64,000 nt of DNA from Pisolithus tinctorius (GCA_024663395.1 JANFAH010000032.1:434001-498000), one strand, 5' to 3'. Positions 29,659 through 39,838 are shown, counted from the stretch's first letter. A program made the numbers and translations. Notes: generated from the sequence alone by a model not told the origin.

Positions 29659-30052
29659 TGTTACGATACGTACTCTTTTCCTTTCTTTTCTTTTCTTTTC
29701 GTCTTATCTAATCTTTTCATCTTATCCTATCTCTCAGACCCGACCCGGACCCCAGTCTGGACCTTGCCTCGTCTTTACCTTGCTTCCTCCTTCTAGTACG
29801 CTCCACTCCACTGTGATATCATTATGACATCACTATGATGTCATGGACCTCATGTACGCCTCACCGTTGCCTCATGTACTGTAGTATAAGTATTGTTGCT
29901 CAATCACCCAACTAGCTCTAAGCTAGTTCATTTGGGTCTTCGAGTCCTAAACTTGCCTGCTTCTAAGTCGTCTCCCTCTCCTTCTCTCCTCCTCTTGCTG
30001 TTGGTTCTTGGTGCGAGCCTACAACAAACCCTGTTGTTTAGGTCTCGTCACA
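29659..30052 (+). repeat. 3' LTR of element D
   Basis: 394 bp, 7 CpG-type differences from 24203-24596. Preceded by a purine tract and followed by GAATA. Confidence 0.95.
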
Positions 30053-30414
30053 GAATACTCCTTCTGGCGCCAGAATACGACATCGATATACAAGCACGGA
30101 TCCCCACCGCACTTTGCGCGGTTCACAATTTTATTCGTACGCATGGTGAGAGCGAGGAGGGCACAGACGATATTTCTCTCGATGAAGATGATGAGGGCGA
30201 GCAGCAGCCAGGCCCGCGTACTAATCCCCAAGCCACGGAAGGAACGAGGAACTTAGAAGAAGACATACTCGTGCGCGGGATGCGGGACGATATTGCGACG
30301 GCCATGTGGGCCGATTATCAACGTATTTTGGTGGAGCGAGCGCAGAGTACCGTGGACAGTGAATCAGACGCGGAATCCGACTTCTTCGAGGAAGAAGTCG
30401 CTAGTTTGTTTTAG
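30053..30414 (+). pseudogene. PIF/Harbinger transposase, 3' part
   Basis: Continues the reading frame broken by D: ILLLAPEYDIDIQARIPTAL, then CAVHNFIRTHGE, a motif typical of the end of Harbinger transposases. A long acidic tail follows (EGTDDISLDEDDEGE, SESDAESDFFEEE) up to TAG 30412-30414. With D and one GAATA removed, the frame passes straight from GILKRRF through a TGA (probably once CGA) into this part. Confidence 0.82.
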
Positions 30415-30537
30415 CTACATCCATCATGTACTAGTAAAATCTAATCCAACTTTTGTTCGATGCACATGCTGGAGGGATGCCAACACATTTGATAGTTCAT
30501 TTCTGTAGCTACGATACACTGACTCGTGCTACACATA

Positions 30538-31695
30538 CTACACAGTAGGGGGGGCATTGCTAGCACCTTGGAAAAAGCTATCGTACATATCTGCTACATA
30601 TGCGCGACGGGATTGTTCATCAGGTAAAGCTATAAAAACAGCGGCAGGGTTAGATATGCCAGAAAACTGACGCGTCATAAATGCACGATGGTGGGGAGGG
30701 ATCTCGGAATCTTTGTATAGCATTTGCATAGCCATCTGGACCGTGATCAACGGATCCATGAAAGTCGTCGCCAGCTGGTCCCCCAAGCGCCGGATCGTGT
30801 TACCGATCGATACGACTGCGACGGTGTGAGAGCTGGAAGGTTGAGGCTGCATCTTGCTGGAAGATTGAGCGGATGTTCGGCTGCGCTTACTACTATGAAT
30901 GGACAAGACGGGAGTCGTTGGGGGATGCTGATTTCTTGAGAATAGGAGGGAAGGGGATGCCGTTTCTGTGATATCAGTAGACATCACAGTGAATGAGTGC
31001 TTTCCGCCGAATGCAGCAGTGGAGGGGGGGACGGATGGGACGGAGGTGGTACTGTCAGTAGTCGTCATAGGGTTGGGGGGGACAGAGACTGTAAAGTTAC
31101 TATCAGTGGTCGTGGTGAGCGTGGGGTTTAACACTCCAGGATGGAAAGCATGGGAGCCGGTCGCGCCACCCTGTGGAAAAATATCCTCCATCATCGGAAG
31201 ATACTGCCAGCCCTTGTTGCAGAAGGGCTTCATGGCTGCGTTTTGCTGCGATGTCTCAGCGAACCGATCATAGTTATCTGTAAGATCAAATACGTACCTT
31301 CACACCGACGAATTTTGCCCATTTCTCTGCATCAGCTGCTCCACAGATATTCACACCGTTCTCGTTGTCCCAATGTTCGCCTGATCCGCTGCGATAAGTC
31401 ATGATTGCGTTGTACATATGTTTAAGCTACATCTAGTGTCAGCATAGCAACTTTAGAATAGAGAAGGACGTACCGATCCCCATTTAATCGACACATTCTT
31501 CGAATCCTTGATTTTACCGGACCTGTGGAGCTTGCGAATGCTCTCTGCAGCTTTCGCATAAGTCGCTTGTCAGAAGTTGCCAGCGTCAGCCCGCTCTGAG
31601 CGATTTGTGTGCAGGTAATCAACGAGGGCAGCGACCTCCTCATCGGTCCACTTGGCATGCTTGGATTCTTCCTCTATTTCCCCCGCTGTTTCCAT
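30538..31695 (-). pseudogene. Myb/SANT-like DNA-binding protein of the Harbinger element
   Basis: Exon 1 (31695-31474) encodes METAGEIEEESKHAKWTDEEV and AALVDYLHTNRSERAD, a Myb_DNA-bind_3-like start. An intron (31473-31427, GT...AG) follows, then LKHMYNAIMTYRSGSGEHWD and EKWAKFVGVK. After a poorly defined junction near 31240-31300 comes a long Ser/Thr/Pro-rich region and a helical C-terminus (LGDQLATTFMDPLITVQMAM) with stop at 30538. A TGA at 31570-31572 interrupts exon 1. Such proteins help bring the transposase to DNA or the nucleus in PIF/Harbinger systems (family knowledge). It faces the transposase gene. LINE E sits just upstream of its start. Confidence 0.75.
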
Positions 31696-31763
31696 TAGTT
31701 CAATGATATTTGATCCTAAGACGTCGAAAAGTTCGATTAGTACTCGCCAGATGTGATCACATC

Positions 31764-31777
31764 AAGTATCAGCAGAG
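31764..31777 (+). repeat. Target-site duplication of LINE E, 5' copy
   Basis: AAGTATCAGCAGAG; repeated at 38378-38391 directly after the poly(A) tail. At least 12 bases are unambiguous, the leading AA could belong to the tail. Confidence 0.85.
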
Positions 31778-31975
31778 ACGCTTCTTGACTCCGCTCCACG
31801 TGGCACCCCGACTAGGACCCCGAAATCCTAGCAGTACCAGCGGGAAAAGCAGAGCCCGTCGCAAGCAAAAGCGACGTATAGCAGCGTCTATTAGACCCCA
31901 GCCACAAGACTTAAGCATACACCTGCTCCACCTCGAAAACACCACCCAGTGAGTCCTCACTACACCCGCTGACCT

Positions 31976-33826
31976 ATGACCTCGACAGGACGCATGTCCT
32001 CGAGGTCGAGCTCCCACGCCACATCAGGACCCCCGCCAGTACCTCGAGTGCCAGGCTCCACACAGCCCAGCAAGAACACGAGAAGCAGTGGATTCGCCCT
32101 CGAGGACATCATCGACGACCCAGATGCAGAAGTCAAGGACGCAGAAACAGCTAAGTACTACCTGGACCAGTTCTACACCATCCAGGGCGAGCCAGCGACA
32201 CCTGAACACATCTCCCACGCCCTCTTTTGTATATCGCAGGCCAAAGGGGTATCTAACACCCTACGTTCGGCCATACGAGCCACCGCATACCTAGTCAGGG
32301 AACTAGCGACATCAGCCATAGCCGACTCAGTCGCCAAGGAAGTATCCAGCAAGATAGAATCCTCGGTCGTAGTGGCAATCACCCCGCAGGTAGCAAAGAT
32401 CTGGTCGGCAGCCGACAACCTGGAGAAAACAGGCAAGAATCTTGAAACACTGGGTGAGGACCTCGCCAAGAAGTTCGACACAGTCAACAACGCCCCCGAC
32501 AACACGAACCTCAGGCATCTAGAAGATCAAGTGCAAGACCTGGCCATCAACATGGACACGCTGAGAACAACGATAGAAGAAATAAAAGACCACATCAAGA
32601 CCCAATCTCCCCCTGCCCCTCGCCACTCACCATACAGGGACGCCCTCATAGCGACAACAGTCAACCCGAACCATATCCCGCTCGGAAAACGCTTTACGTC
32701 GGAACACGCTAAGGCTCACTCCGCCATTAAAGAAAGGCAGTTACTGATAGACCCCGACAGCGATCACCCCGTACTCAACAGCGCCGCCACGAGGGAAAAC
32801 ATTATCGACGCAGTCAAACAAGCACTAGACGCGACAGACCGAGTCGACGGACCGGAAATCCAGCTGAAATCTATCACCCGCCTACGCAACAACGGTATTC
32901 TCCTCGAGCTCAACAGCCAAGAAGCCGTGAAATGGATAAAAGAGACCGAAATCAAAGAGACGTTCCTGGCAAACCTGGGCGGCACGGTCAGGATCAAAGA
33001 CAGACACTACAACCTGGTAATCCCGTTCCTACCCGTATCCACTGATATAGAAAACCCAGACACCCTTCGAAACATGGAAAACGAAAACAACATCCCGCCC
33101 GGTTCGATTACCCAGATCAAATGGATCAAAGACCCATCCAAACGCGCCCCCAACCAACAAGTAGCCCACGCCCTAGCATCTCTCGCTTCCCCGGAAGCAG
33201 CTAACCAACTTCTGAGACACGGTCTATACTGGGGTCTAGACAGATTACGACCACACAAAGACAAGAAGGAACCGGTACGATGCTTGAAATGCCAGCTCAT
33301 AGGACACCTCGCGAGAGACTGCGCCCAAGCGACGGACACCTGCGGTACCTGCGCCCAACCCCATCGAACTCCAGAATGCAACTCTACCACCCGTCACTGC
33401 GTAAACTGCAAGGACGACACGCACGCCAGCACGGACAGAACCTGTCCGGAGTTCATCAGAAAACGTAACGCCATGGACGATCGTACACCCGAAAACAGAA
33501 TGCCCTACTTCCCCACAGCAGAAGAATGGACTCAAGTCGAGCTACCCCCGCGCCCGTCAGACCCCATAGTACCCACCATCCCTCCAACGACCCAACCAGC
33601 AACTCGAAATCAGCTAAGACAAATGACGCTAGGAGAAGCAATAAACTTCCAAACCATTGCACCAAGACGCGGCCAACATAACAGAATCCGTGGAGGGAGA
33701 GGAGGTCCAACACCACGCCCTTACACCACACACGACATCTCCCCCACCACTACCCTGACAACAATCACAGCGAACACCCCGCCAGCAGACCCATCCCCCC
33801 CCCATCAGTCCCCTAATGAGGCCTGA
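31976..33826 (+). CDS. LINE E ORF1: nucleic-acid-binding protein with CCHC knuckles
   Basis: 616 codons. Ser-rich N-terminus; a helical, coiled-coil-like centre (IWSADNLEKTGKNLETLGED; LRHLEDQVQDLAINMDTLR); a globular region with an RRM-like look (GILLELNSQEAVKWIKETE). A cysteine cluster near residues 440-490 has CX2CX4HX4C (CLKCQLIGHLARDC), CGTCAQPHRTPEC and CVNCKDDTHASTDRTC. The tail is Pro/Thr-rich. ORF1 proteins of LINEs coat the RNA (family knowledge). The start at 31976 is the first ATG of the frame; a second at MSSRSSS is close by. Overlaps ORF2 by 11 bases. Confidence 0.88.
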   Translation: MTSTGRMSSRSSSHATSGPPPVPRVPGSTQPSKNTRSSGFALEDIIDDPDAEVKDAETAKYYLDQFYTIQGEPATPEHISHALFCISQAKGVSNTLRSAIRATAYLVRELATSAIADSVAKEVSSKIESSVVVAITPQVAKIWSAADNLEKTGKNLETLGEDLAKKFDTVNNAPDNTNLRHLEDQVQDLAINMDTLRTTIEEIKDHIKTQSPPAPRHSPYRDALIATTVNPNHIPLGKRFTSEHAKAHSAIKERQLLIDPDSDHPVLNSAATRENIIDAVKQALDATDRVDGPEIQLKSITRLRNNGILLELNSQEAVKWIKETEIKETFLANLGGTVRIKDRHYNLVIPFLPVSTDIENPDTLRNMENENNIPPGSITQIKWIKDPSKRAPNQQVAHALASLASPEAANQLLRHGLYWGLDRLRPHKDKKEPVRCLKCQLIGHLARDCAQATDTCGTCAQPHRTPECNSTTRHCVNCKDDTHASTDRTCPEFIRKRNAMDDRTPENRMPYFPTAEEWTQVELPPRPSDPIVPTIPPTTQPATRNQLRQMTLGEAINFQTIAPRRGQHNRIRGGRGGPTPRPYTTHDISPTTTLTTITANTPPADPSPPHQSPNEA

Positions 33827-36800
33827 AAACCCCTCCCGAGACAACACGCTACCCAAACTACGCATCTGGCAACAAAACCTAAACACCTCTCACATCGCAC
33901 TTCACTCGCTAATAAACAGCAAAATCGCCGAAGACTGGGACATACTCGCGCTACAAGAACCCCCAATAGATCAACTCGGCAACACAAGAGCCAACACCCG
34001 GTGGAGGGTAGTATACCCAACCACAAAACTGGCGCAAGGAGCCAAGCCAAGAGCGGTAACTTTCATCAACTCGAGAATTAGTACTAACTCATGGGAACAG
34101 GTCCCATTCCCATCAGCGGACGTGGTAGTAACACGCGTCAGGACCGCAAAGGGAACATACACACTGTTCAACATCTACAACGATTGCAAGCACGACCGAA
34201 CAATAGGGGAACTAAACGTCTTCCTAGCCGCGAACATCAGAAACATACGTCCAACGGAAAGGGACCAAATGATATGGTTAGGAGACTTTAACAGACACCA
34301 CCCCCTGTGGGACGAAGAACGAAACCACCATCTTTTCACCCCAACAGCCCTCGCCTCAGCACAAAAACTCCTAGAATTAGTAGCGGACTACGGACTAGTA
34401 CAAGTTCTACCCAAAGGAACACCCACGCTTCAGTCCTCCTCCACGGGAAACTGGACAAGACCGGACAACGTGTTCTGCACAGAAGCAGCGTTAGAAGACG
34501 TGGTGGAATGCGACGCCAGCCCAGAAAACCGTGGTCCCAATACTGACCACGTCCCGATTCTAACCAGTCTAGAAACAGCCCTCACACCATCCACGTCCCC
34601 CCCGTCCTTCAACTACCGTGAAGTGGATTGGAAGAAGTTCAACAGCACCCTACAAACGGAGCTCAGGGCAATCGGGCCACCAACGACGATCGCCAACGAA
34701 CAAGACTTCCAAAACAAAGCACGAGGGGTCGAAATGGCCCTACGTAGAACGCTGGAGAAGGAAGTCCCCAAAACGAAACCCCACCCACACAACAAACGCT
34801 GGTGGACAAAAGAACTCACAACACTCCGCAACGAATTAAAAACGCTAAGTAAAGCTTCCTTCACGTTCCGGGCAATCCGTGATCACCCGTGCCACAGTCT
34901 ACGCAAAAGCAAAGCGAAGATCTACGAGAAGGCCATACAAGACGCCAAAAAGACCCACTGGCGGGACTGGCTCGAAGAAGCGAACAACGAAGATCTGTGG
35001 ATAGCAAACGGCTACATCTCCAGGCCCTACGGAGACGGCAGCAAGACTAGGATACCAACGCTCAAAGGAACGAACGATGAAGGCGAGGAAACCGTGCTTA
35101 GCTCAAACGAAGACAAAAGCAAAGCCTTCGCGCGGGCGCTCTTCCCTCCCCCCCCGCCCCGGTCGTCAGTACCCCATGCCTACGACTACCCGGACCCAGC
35201 AGCACGCTGGTCCCAAATCACGAAAGACCAACTTATGCGCACGATCAAAGGCCTCAGTCCTTACAAGGCCCCGGGACCCGACGGAGTAGCCAACATCGTC
35301 TTCCAAAGATCCCCCATTCTCTCCGACTATCTCCTGCCCCTCTTCAACGCAGTCTTCACGCTCAAAACCTACTACGACCCATGGAGAGAGTCAATAACGG
35401 TTATACTCCGAAAGCCAGGTAAACCGGACTACACGACCCCTAAAGCCTACCGCCCAATAGCGCTACTCAACACCACGGCGAAGCTACTCTCGGCAGTAGT
35501 GGCCGACCGCACATCATACATACTGGAAAAACACCAACTACTCCCAGCAGCGCACTTCGGAGGAAGGCCAGGACGATCGACAGAAGACTCCCTATTATTG
35601 CTCGAAACCACCATCCGACACGCTTGGAGGCAAAAACAAGTGGTATCGGCTCTGTTCTTGGACATTGAAGGAGCGTTCCCAAACGCGGTCACAGACCGAC
35701 TTCTACACAACATGAAGAAACGAAGGCTCCCGCCGGAAATAGTACACTACACGGAACGCCTGCTATCAAACAGGAAAACCAAGATACGATTCGATGACTA
35801 CGAATCCGACTGGTTCCCCATCCGAAACGGAATAGGGCAAGGCGACCCTCTATCAATGATACTCTACGTCATATACAGCTCGGATTTGGCTGATACAGCG
35901 AAAGGTAAAAAAGAGCTAACACTAGCATTTGTAGACGACACGGCTTTCATAGCCATAGGAAAAACCTTCGCAGACACCCATGCCACGCTAGTCGATATGA
36001 TGGAGAGAGAAGGAGGTGGATACGACTGGTCCAACAAACACAACTCACGCTTCGAAACAAGCAAATTCGCCCTAATGGACTTCACACTTAGCAGGACAAA
36101 AAACAGGCCACCGCTCACGCTAAGAGACTCTACCATAACACCGACCGCTAACCATAAGTTTCTAGGAGTAATACTTGATCAGGAACTAAGGTGGAAAACT
36201 CATGCCGCCCAGGCAATAGCGAAGGGGATGAAGCAAGCCCTCCTCCTGAGAAGATTATCCGCGACGTCATGGGGTATCCCCTTGAAACTGATGCGACAAC
36301 TGTACCAATCGGTGGTGGTCCCAAAGGTGATGTACGCAGCGTCGGTGTGGCTCCAGCCAACCTACACCGGGGACCACTCGTCCAAGACAAGAGGCTCAAA
36401 AGGCGTCGCAAAACGCATCCTAACGATCCAGAGAACAGCGGCCCTGGCAGCGACCGGGGCTCTAAAAACCACCCCCACTGACGCACTTCTAGCACACGCA
36501 GACATCCTGCCGGCACCCCTCCTCATACAGCACACGCTTTACAGAGCCACACTACGTCTATCATCGTTACCAGAAACACACCCATTGCACTCACATGTCA
36601 ACAGGATAGCCAGAACAAATGTCAAAAGGCACCGAGCAGCCCTCCACCGACTAATCCACGACCTGAACGTCTCCCCGAAAGAAATCGAAACTATCAACCC
36701 TTGCCCAATACCGCCCAGCGCCCTTCCCTCGCATACAACCGTAATAGCCACAAGTAAAAAGGAAGCAATCGAGGACCTCAGGAAAGTCACAGATCGCACG

Positions 36801-37757
36801 CTCGTATTCACTGACGGCTCCTGCACAGGAGGTCAAGTGGGAGCAGCCGCAGTCATGTATGTAGATCATCAACACGTTGCCACACTCCGTTACCACCTGG
36901 GCCACGAATCGAAACACACCGTCTTCGAAGCGGAAGCAGCAGCAATGCTGCTGGCGGCACAACTTTTAAGAACAAGAAACGAAACCACATACCCGGTCAC
37001 CATACTCGTCGACAACCAAGCAGTAATAAGATCGAGTGAGCGCCCGTCTGCTAAACCAGGTCACCATCTACTCTTGCATTTCAGATCCTCCATACGCAAA
37101 ACTCTCAACAGGCAAGAACTAACAAGGAAAGACGTTACGATACGCTGGATAGCGGGACATATGGAAGTGGAAGGGAACGAGCGCGCAGACAGAGAGGCAA
37201 AAACAGCCGCGACAAGACCCGACTCCTCCAGCCCACTAAAGGACCTACCCCCCCCGTTAAGAAACCAACTACCTCAGAGCGTCTCCGCTCTCAAACAACT
37301 CCATACCGCAAGACTAAAAACCCTCTGGACGAGGGAATGGAAAAGCTCCCCCCGCTACCACCGCATAACCGCCATAGACCCCCAACTGCCCAGCAGCTCG
37401 TTCACAAAACTAGCTGCCTTGCTACCAAAGAAACAGACCGGAACATACATACAACTCCGTACAGGCCACATCCCGCTAAACAGCTACCTCCACCGTTTCA
37501 AGCGAAGCGACTCACCAAACTGCCTGCAGTGCGGTGAAGACAGACCAGAAAACGTACACCACTACATCTTCCAGTGTCCAAGATATGACAGAGAGCGTCA
37601 CATACTCCGCAACGCGCTAGGAAGGGATGCCAACTCGATGGCATTCCTCCTCTCGAACAAGGTGGCCCAAACCCACTTGTTCAAGTACATATCGGCCACA
37701 AAACGTTTACAGCATACACACGGTGAGACCCCCAGGCAGAACGCGAACGCACGATAA
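33816..37757 (+). CDS. LINE E ORF2: endonuclease, reverse transcriptase, RNase H
   Basis: 1313 codons. Residues 1-240: APE-type endonuclease (IWQQNLN, LALQEPP, WLGDFNRHHPLWD, NTDHVPILT). Middle: RT (YKAPGPDGVANIVF, YRPIALLNTTAKL, GGRPGRSTEDSLL, FLDIEGAFPNA, GIGQGDPLSMILY, catalytic AFVDDTAF). Residues about 985-1130: RNase H (VFTDGSCTGG, FEAEAAAML, ILVDNQAVI, WIAGHMEVEGNERAD), with all four acidic residues visible. End: a cysteine-histidine motif (CLQCGEDRPENVHHYIFQC). The start codon overlaps the ORF1 stop (ATGAGGCCTGA, 33816-33826), suggesting translation by termination and restart. No stop or frameshift. Confidence 0.93.
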   Translation: MRPENPSRDNTLPKLRIWQQNLNTSHIALHSLINSKIAEDWDILALQEPPIDQLGNTRANTRWRVVYPTTKLAQGAKPRAVTFINSRISTNSWEQVPFPSADVVVTRVRTAKGTYTLFNIYNDCKHDRTIGELNVFLAANIRNIRPTERDQMIWLGDFNRHHPLWDEERNHHLFTPTALASAQKLLELVADYGLVQVLPKGTPTLQSSSTGNWTRPDNVFCTEAALEDVVECDASPENRGPNTDHVPILTSLETALTPSTSPPSFNYREVDWKKFNSTLQTELRAIGPPTTIANEQDFQNKARGVEMALRRTLEKEVPKTKPHPHNKRWWTKELTTLRNELKTLSKASFTFRAIRDHPCHSLRKSKAKIYEKAIQDAKKTHWRDWLEEANNEDLWIANGYISRPYGDGSKTRIPTLKGTNDEGEETVLSSNEDKSKAFARALFPPPPPRSSVPHAYDYPDPAARWSQITKDQLMRTIKGLSPYKAPGPDGVANIVFQRSPILSDYLLPLFNAVFTLKTYYDPWRESITVILRKPGKPDYTTPKAYRPIALLNTTAKLLSAVVADRTSYILEKHQLLPAAHFGGRPGRSTEDSLLLLETTIRHAWRQKQVVSALFLDIEGAFPNAVTDRLLHNMKKRRLPPEIVHYTERLLSNRKTKIRFDDYESDWFPIRNGIGQGDPLSMILYVIYSSDLADTAKGKKELTLAFVDDTAFIAIGKTFADTHATLVDMMEREGGGYDWSNKHNSRFETSKFALMDFTLSRTKNRPPLTLRDSTITPTANHKFLGVILDQELRWKTHAAQAIAKGMKQALLLRRLSATSWGIPLKLMRQLYQSVVVPKVMYAASVWLQPTYTGDHSSKTRGSKGVAKRILTIQRTAALAATGALKTTPTDALLAHADILPAPLLIQHTLYRATLRLSSLPETHPLHSHVNRIARTNVKRHRAALHRLIHDLNVSPKEIETINPCPIPPSALPSHTTVIATSKKEAIEDLRKVTDRTLVFTDGSCTGGQVGAAAVMYVDHQHVATLRYHLGHESKHTVFEAEAAAMLLAAQLLRTRNETTYPVTILVDNQAVIRSSERPSAKPGHHLLLHFRSSIRKTLNRQELTRKDVTIRWIAGHMEVEGNERADREAKTAATRPDSSSPLKDLPPPLRNQLPQSVSALKQLHTARLKTLWTREWKSSPRYHRITAIDPQLPSSSFTKLAALLPKKQTGTYIQLRTGHIPLNSYLHRFKRSDSPNCLQCGEDRPENVHHYIFQCPRYDRERHILRNALGRDANSMAFLLSNKVAQTHLFKYISATKRLQHTHGETPRQNANAR

Positions 37758-38346
37758 CGCACATCACAGGATATCACGACGAATCGGAGCCGAAGACCGC
37801 CAAAAAAAAAAAAAAAAAAAAAGAAGGCGCACCGTAAGGAAGCGCTCCCACAGAGCCCTAGCGCTCCATTCGCGCTACGGAAAGTAGTCCACGAACGCAT
37901 GCACCGCATACCCAAACCACTCGCTCATACATCCCATTGCTCCCCCACCGCGACACACGTCATCCGGTAGAACGCTGAACAACGCGCCTATGTCCCCCAG
38001 ACCACTCACCCCCGTCCCAAAGTACCGACCTAACGCACCAGATATTCACTCACACACAACGGGACATGGAAAAGCACGTTTATTTCGTTATCAGCTAGCC
38101 TAACGGCAGCCGGGCCAGTGTAAATAGAAAAGCGAGCTAGCAGAAGTTATAAGCCGTCCCCACTTCAAGGCGGTGTGACTAAAACGGCCGGCGGGAACGG
38201 CGGACTGGTGGGGAGCCGAAGGCTTTGCCACCAGGGCATTCACACGCTTGTGGGGTTCAGGCGGGCCACAGGGGGCCCTAGTTAGGTCGCTTTACGATAG
38301 AATAGTGCAACATAGGGCAAACCAGCCCTCACGCACTTTAAATGAG

Positions 38347-38379
<33 letters not shown>
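37758..38379 (+). other. LINE E 3' UTR and poly(A) tail
   Basis: Non-coding. Contains an internal run of 20 A (37801-37820), a GC-rich tract with ACGGCCGGCGGGAACGGCGG near 38185-38205, and the terminal A run 38347-38379. The internal A run might mark a 3' transduction or an older tail. Confidence 0.7.
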
Positions 38380-38382
<3 letters not shown>

Positions 38383-38471
38383 TCAGCAGAGGCGAGATAG
38401 GGAGGGAGAGACATGCTACCATCAGGAGGGAAACCAACATTTCAATCTCCGACACTTTGGCCCAGATTTTT

Positions 38472-38544
38472 CCACCACCCGTCAAACAAGAACAATCCAT
38501 GAAGTTCATAAACTACAACTGAACTGCACTTTCCATACAAGCTC
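38472..38544 (-). repeat. Right terminal inverted repeat of F
   Basis: Inverted counterpart of 23040-23110, followed by TTA (38545-38547). Confidence 0.8.
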
Positions 38545-38547
38545 TTA

Positions 38548-38969
38548 GTGATAATTTGGGTGGGCATACCTTGGGTTACAGTTTGGACATCATGCCCTTA
38601 ACAGCATAAGCAAGTGGTGTCAGAAAATAATTTGGGTGCAACACACCCATACCCTGACCAGCCTCACCCATTTCAACATGCACTTCTCCACCTTGACAGT
38701 AACCATGCTAAGCTGCCATGATAATCTGCCAGTTAGGACACACCTTCTCCTGCAGCTTGGACATCCAGAGGTGATCCACTGCCAGATTGCCCTTGAAAGC
38801 ATGATTAAGTTGTCAGAAAACAGTCTGGGTGTGACATACCTGAACCCTTCTTTTTGTTTTTCTTTTTTTTCTTCTTTTTTTCTTCTGTTTGTTGGAACTT
38901 GACTGGCTGTTGAGTTCCAGACATTGAAGGCCAGCTGCCGCTCTGCAGAGATGAGTGTGAGCTCGCTCC
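38548..38969. repeat. Diverged repeats beyond the right end of the Harbinger element
   Basis: 38617-38790 is a same-orientation relative of 22828-22990. 38548-38620 and 38811-38845 look like further partial units. A T-rich tract (38848-38890) follows, perhaps the tail of a minus-strand retroposon. No intact gene. Confidence 0.5.
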
Positions 38970-39838
38970 AAAGAGACAATCAACAAGGTCCTCTAAGCCA
39001 TGAAAGCTTACTTTTCTCTCCAAGTCAAGACGAAGACGAAGGTAAGCACGCTGCCCTCACTGTAAGGAAACTCGTCGATCGACTGATCGGCCAACTGACC
39101 CGGCCCCTACTATATGATGCATCCTATTTCATTTTCTTATTCATCGTGTCTCACCTTACTGTACAGTATATAATCTTCGTCGCGTCGTTCGTCTCTCTCC
39201 TAGCGTTAACCTCTTGTTACCAGCGTTAGGTTGGCTATAATACTCATATTCCTTCGTCAACGCACGCTATTACAGCAGAACATCACACTCACATCACCTC
39301 GATCGTCGCCTCACCTAAAGAAGCTTTACTTCAGAGATGGCGTGACTCAATTGCAGAGGATATGCGCCCGTGTTAGACTAACATCAACTTGGAGGACAAA
39401 GGCGATTTGTTCGAAGGTTACGTAATCGGTTGCGAAGAACCGGTACGCAAGGAAAACGATGACAAGGAAACGAACGCCGATACTCGGACTGTTCCAAACC
39501 TATGGCCCTCGGAACCCATTGGGTCCCACGAAGCCCTTGTCAATTACTAGTACATTGAATGATGGCATACCGACGGTGCCAGCGCATCTCATCCCATTTC
39601 GTGGTAAAGCCCGCTGCTGTAGGTGTCAGAAATGTCCTATTCCGCCTCTTTGCCCTTGCATTGGATCTCCCTGAAACATACTTCGATGACAAGGTACGTT
39701 CATTCCTACGTATCCAACTTTCCTTGCCGATGGTTTTCAGACCAGGAATTCTGCTGCAGCCATGCACATTATCCATTATCCACATCAAACTGGTCCCGAA
39801 GACGATGGTATTGTTGGAGTCAGTGCCCACTCAGAGTA
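38970..39838 (+). pseudogene. 2OG-Fe(II) oxygenase copy 1, fragment
   Basis: Exon-like blocks of the isopenicillin-N-synthase-like family: a stop-bearing TINKVL*AMKAYFSLQ block (38976-39042, then a gtaagc donor), LYFRDGVTQLQRICARV in the wrong frame, a block matching LWPSEP...EALVNY, LFRLFALALDLPETYFDDK, and RNSAAAMHIIHYPHQTGPED. It lacks the first exons and everything after the HSE motif, where it joins a HET-gene fragment. Non-functional. Confidence 0.75.

Larger units (their letters stand above)
24203..30052 (+). mobile_element. Ty3/gypsy chromovirus D, nearly intact
   Basis: 5850 bp, with 394-bp LTRs and a perfect 5-bp target duplication GAATA (24198-24202 and 30053-30057). Internal order: self-priming PBS, gag, -1 frameshift, pol with protease, RT, RNase H, integrase and chromodomain, then a polypurine stretch (AAGGAGGGGATAG) before the 3' LTR. 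Only one stop interrupts pol. Sits in the transposase gene of F. Confidence 0.95.
31778..38379 (+). mobile_element. Full-length non-LTR retrotransposon (LINE) E, both ORFs intact
   Basis: About 200 bp of 5' UTR, ORF1 (31976-33826), ORF2 (33816-37757), a 590-bp 3' UTR and a tail of more than 30 A (38347-38379), bounded by a 12-14-bp target duplication. ORF2 has an APE endonuclease, RT, RNase H and a C-terminal cysteine motif. This layout fits fungal LINEs of the Tad1/I type; the exact clade is not certain. No stops in either ORF and a long tail suggest a recent insertion. Confidence 0.92.
23040..38544 (+). mobile_element. PIF/Harbinger DNA transposon F, with nested gypsy D and LINE E
   Basis: Termini GAGCTTGTACGG (23040) and, inverted, GAGCTTGTATGG (38544 leftwards), with about 72 bp of related inverted sequence. 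Flanked by TTA on both sides (23037-23039 and 38545-38547), the 3-bp duplication typical of this superfamily. It carries a DDE transposase (plus) and a Myb/SANT-like gene (minus), convergent, as usual for PIF/Harbinger. Removing D (5850 bp plus 5 bp) and E (about 6.6 kb) leaves roughly 3.0 kb. Both genes contain premature stops, so F is dead. Confidence 0.88.

Noticed and set aside
37801..37820. A20 run taken as the LINE 3' end
   Set aside because: The target duplication lies after the longer A run at 38347-38379, so the element ends there.
38342..38548. Plus-strand peptide starting with poly-Lys
   Set aside because: It is the LINE poly(A) tail read as codons followed by the Harbinger terminus.
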